Of a DNA stretch of 7,558 bases, positions 5,534 to 7,558 are shown piece after piece (positions within the stretch are counted from its first letter, which is position 1; each line of letters starts with the position of its first letter). This DNA is from an uncultured Porphyromonadaceae bacterium (GTDB lineage: Bacteria; Bacteroidota; Bacteroidia; Bacteroidales; Muribaculaceae), in contig CALJBF010000035.1 of the NCBI GenBank assembly GCA_938027385.1, positions 1-7,558 on the forward strand, in the 5' to 3' direction. The notes under the pieces are model-generated. The model did not search any database and was not told the origin of the DNA. It saw nothing but the letters and a program-made list of their open reading frames with translations. A program made the position numbers and the translations under genes.

Positions 5534-7183
5534 ATGAAAAAACTTCTACTCATGTTTGTCACCGGCGTGATGGCATCTGTTGCCGTCGGCGCAGAGGCCG
5601 AGCCGTTCAAGGCCGTGCTTACCCAGGCGGGCGAGCTAAGCGCCGTGCTTGGCGATCAGGTAAATGTAATCGACGCTGTTGAGGTGGAGGGCCCGATGAA
5701 CGAGGCCGACTTCCACACACTCTGTCTGGCCGGTTACTGCGGCAACCTGAGGTCGGTGGATCTGAGCGGCGCACAGCCCGAGGGGAACGTAATTCCCGCA
5801 AAGGCCTTCTGGATCCACTTGCAGAGCAATCCGGTAGAGGGCGCACGCGACCGTTCGCTGATCTCGACCGTGATTCTGCCCGACCAGATTACCGAAATCG
5901 GCATGCTGGCTTTTAATCAGCTGCCTCTGACCGACTTCAAGTTCCCCGCATCGCTGAAGTCAATCGGGCGGTATGCGTTTATGAATACGCTTGACTGGAA
6001 AGAGGAAACACTCGTGCTCCCCGACGGACTGGAAACAATCGGCTATGGAGCGTTCTCTCATAAGGATTTCAAGAAAGTGGTTTTGCCCGCATCAATCAAG
6101 GAGATCGGTGAGCAGGCATTCTCACAGTGTCTCGTAGAGGAGATAAACCTTCCCGAGGGACTTGAGACGATCGGCAGGCATGCTTTTTACTGGACTGACC
6201 TTAAGTCGGTGTCGATTCCCGCATCGGTGACCAGCCTCGGCAATGGCGCGTTCACGGCGTGTCAGGAGCTGAAAGAGGCCGTGCTCCCCGAGGGGATGAC
6301 CTCTGTGCCCGCAGAGCTTTTCTCGGGGTGCGAGAATCTGGTGTCGGTAAACATGCCGTCGACTGTGGTGTCAATCGGCGAGAGCGCTTTCAGCGCATGC
6401 CTGGCAATAGAGAGCATGACCCTGCCCGAAGGGCTGGCGTCGATTGGCCGCAACGCGTTCTTCAGATGCAATTTCAAGACGCTCGACATCCGCTGTGCCG
6501 ATGATGTGGTGAAACCGCAGATGTTCGCCGGAATGGACCGTCTGGAGTCAGTGACAATCCCCGATTCGTGGGAACAGCTCCGGGAGGGCCTGTTCATGAA
6601 CTGCGGCCTCCGGGAAGTCACGCTGCCCGCACAGCTTAAGACGGTCGACAAAGAGGCGTTCATGGGTTGCGTCAACCTTACGTCGGTCACTCTGCCCGAG
6701 GGGCTTGAGAGCGTGGGCGAGTCGGCATTCTCGTACTGCCGCCTGCAAAAGCTCGAGCTGCCCGCATCGGTGACGAGCCTCGCCGCCGGAAGTTTCGCGC
6801 TGGGCGTATGGGGCGATGTATATTCGCTGAACCCGGTGCCCCCTGTGTGCGACGACCAGAATATGCTCATGGGCGCTTACGGCAACACGCTCTATGTGCC
6901 TGCGGGGAGCAAGGAGGCTTACGCCGGGGCCTACGGCTGGGAGCTGTTCAACAACATCGCCGAGTATGATCCGTCGGCAATCGGCGACATCGCCGCCGAC
7001 GGCGACGCGGCAGTGAAGGTCAGCGGCGGTGCCATCGTGGTATCGGGCGGCGCATTCGAGGTCTACACGGCCGACGGCCGCCTGGTGGCCTGCGGCATGG
7101 CCGACGGCGAGACACAGGTTGCCGCCACGCCGGGCATCTACGTGGTGCGTGTGGGCGACACCACCGCCAAGGTGGCCCTGTGA
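5534..7183 (+). CDS. Secreted BspA-type leucine-rich-repeat protein
   Basis: The 549-residue product begins with a signal peptide (MKKLLLMFVTGVMASVAVGA). An N-terminal region (about 25-105) is followed by LRR_5/BspA-type repeats from about 110 to 430, with the consensus LPxGLxxIGxxAFxxCxxLxxVxLP. Repeat starts at residues 115, 137, 162, 184, 206, 228, 251, 274, 297, 319, 342, 364, 387 and 409 give a regular 22-23-residue spacing; the one at 319 is degenerate. The PVPPVCDD...TLYVPAGSKEAYAGAYGWELFNNI segment (435-475) is the usual C-terminal cap of BspA proteins. A final beta domain (about 495-549, FEVYTADGRLVACG, then PGIYVVRVG) resembles type IX-style sorting tails. BspA family members are surface proteins linked to adhesion, so a cell-surface binding role is likely, with an unknown ligand. 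The gene is GC-rich throughout, unlike the regulator, and probably has its own promoter. Confidence 0.9.
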   Translation: MKKLLLMFVTGVMASVAVGAEAEPFKAVLTQAGELSAVLGDQVNVIDAVEVEGPMNEADFHTLCLAGYCGNLRSVDLSGAQPEGNVIPAKAFWIHLQSNPVEGARDRSLISTVILPDQITEIGMLAFNQLPLTDFKFPASLKSIGRYAFMNTLDWKEETLVLPDGLETIGYGAFSHKDFKKVVLPASIKEIGEQAFSQCLVEEINLPEGLETIGRHAFYWTDLKSVSIPASVTSLGNGAFTACQELKEAVLPEGMTSVPAELFSGCENLVSVNMPSTVVSIGESAFSACLAIESMTLPEGLASIGRNAFFRCNFKTLDIRCADDVVKPQMFAGMDRLESVTIPDSWEQLREGLFMNCGLREVTLPAQLKTVDKEAFMGCVNLTSVTLPEGLESVGESAFSYCRLQKLELPASVTSLAAGSFALGVWGDVYSLNPVPPVCDDQNMLMGAYGNTLYVPAGSKEAYAGAYGWELFNNIAEYDPSAIGDIAADGDAAVKVSGGAIVVSGGAFEVYTADGRLVACGMADGETQVAATPGIYVVRVGDTTAKVAL

Positions 7184-7203
7184 CACATCCCGCAACAAAC
7201 CGG

Positions 7204-7233
7204 AATTCATGGACGCATGATTAATTCATGGAC
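7204..7233 (+). repeat. 11-bp direct repeat after the LRR stop
   Basis: AATTCATGGAC occurs at 7204-7214 and again at 7223-7233, a 19-bp period. No gene or known site is associated. It may be a small slippage or duplication scar. Confidence 0.5.
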
Positions 7234-7301
7234 TCACGAATAGAGATAGAATCAGCAGTGATAACTAAAGATTGAGATTAATAAGTAGCACTGTAATTGT
7301 T

Positions 7302-7334
7302 ACTATCTTCATTTCAGGGTGCAAACCCGATAGT
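7302..7334 (+). other. Structured 3' element with a GNRA tetraloop
   Basis: ACTATC (7302-7307) pairs with GATAGT (7329-7334). Within it GGGT-GCAA-ACCC (7317-7328) forms a 4-bp stem closed by a GCAA (GNRA) loop, stacked directly on the outer stem. Nine bases (7308-7316) bulge on one side only. The intrinsic terminator starts five bases later. This could be the 3' untranslated structure of the LRR mRNA or the end of a small RNA. No promoter of the TAnnTTTG type is seen in 7184-7300. Confidence 0.45.
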
Positions 7335-7339
7335 GATTG

Positions 7340-7380
7340 CCCCGCCGCTGCCGTTGAGGCCCCGGCGGGGATTTTATTTC
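7340..7380 (+). terminator. GC-rich intrinsic terminator after the LRR gene
   Basis: CCCCGCCG (7340-7347) pairs with CGGCGGGG (7363-7370), a perfect 8-bp GC stem with a 15-nt loop. It is followed by ATTTTATTTC. This is a clear + strand rho-independent terminator, 157 bp beyond the LRR stop. The 10-mer GATTGCCCCG that begins it recurs at 7398-7407. Confidence 0.8.
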
Positions 7381-7410
7381 TCCGACCGACCACCAGCGAT
7401 TGCCCCGAAT

Positions 7411-7500
7411 TAAAAACCACAACAACCAAAAGTCTCAAATTTATTGGCCGCGGTCGCGGCCCGAACCATCAGAACCAACACCCATGGCGCCAACATCAGT
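7411..7500 (-). repeat. Right copy of 90-bp inverted repeat flanking the cassette
   Basis: This is the inverted partner of 141-230, with the perfect 34-bp core at 7440-7473 and the conserved box TAAAAACCACAACAACC at 7411-7427. The spacer between core and box is the same length (12 bp) as on the left but differs in sequence, so the element is collinear rather than a chance match. Read inward (reverse strand), both copies carry an open frame ending VGSDGSGRDRGQ-stop. On the reverse strand this frame stays open to the window edge at 7557. The rest of the last 375 bp contains no recognisable gene. Confidence 0.8.
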
Positions 7501-7558
7501 CTGACCCGTTCCCTTTCCGGTCTCAAAATGCAGGAGGGTGTTGCAGAACCCCTCAAAT

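Noticed and set aside
6262..7210. Long reverse-strand ORFs of 202 and 220 codons opposite the LRR gene
   Set aside because: They lie antisense to a well-supported GC-rich repetitive gene, have no domain, signal or promoter, and their openness follows from the codon bias of the sense strand.
7315..7335. tRNA T-arm-like GGGTTTGCACCC on the reverse strand
   Set aside because: There is no TTCRA loop, acceptor stem or anticodon arm in register; it is better explained by the GNRA hairpin on the + strand.
168..7473. Phase-variable promoter inversion through the 34-bp repeats
   Set aside because: Both repeats lie outside the genes and their promoters, so inversion would not switch any visible promoter on or off, and no invertase gene is present.

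Overview
The window looks like a gut-type Bacteroidales chromosome, possibly Muribaculaceae, although the rank below order is a guess. Three things support this: promoter -7 boxes of the Bacteroidota form TAnnTTTG with no Shine-Dalgarno sequences; a membrane-spanning TPR regulator with a C-terminal DNA-binding-like tail; and a DUF3244-like secreted protein, a clan CD cysteine peptidase and a BspA-type leucine-rich-repeat protein. All four large genes lie on the + strand and each begins with an export signal.

Layout. Positions 1-299 hold no large gene. They carry a leftward terminator-like hairpin, a 15-bp palindrome, a strong 18-bp stem-loop, three 9-bp tandem repeats and a 90-bp repeat (141-230). 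A 56-codon reverse-strand ORF (236-66) crosses this repeat and may or may not be real. A TACCTTTG box then precedes the TPR regulator (300-1952). The next gap holds a 13-bp-arm dyad overlapping the -33 box of a well-formed promoter, which drives a small secreted protein (2189-2587). The C13-like peptidase follows 83 bp later (2671-5334), probably on the same transcript. A 17-bp-arm palindrome closes that unit. The BspA-like protein (5534-7183) follows, then a structured 3' region with a GC-rich intrinsic terminator at 7340-7380. The last 375 bp hold no large gene and carry an inverted copy of the left repeat (7411-7500).

How the parts may work together (inference). The TPR protein would sense something in the periplasm and regulate the promoter at 2132-2164 through the neighbouring dyad. 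That promoter would express a small beta-rich secreted protein and a secreted cysteine peptidase. The LRR protein could act as a surface adhesin or a substrate or partner. The inward-facing 90-bp repeats share a gapless 34-bp perfect core. They enclose exactly this set of four genes, so the cassette may have been gained, inverted or moved as a unit, but no recombinase is present.

Base composition is mosaic. By hand count the first 140 bp of the regulator are about 64% G+C and the next 140 bp about 39%. The small secreted gene shifts the other way, from about 44% to about 58%. The LRR gene is visibly GC-rich throughout.
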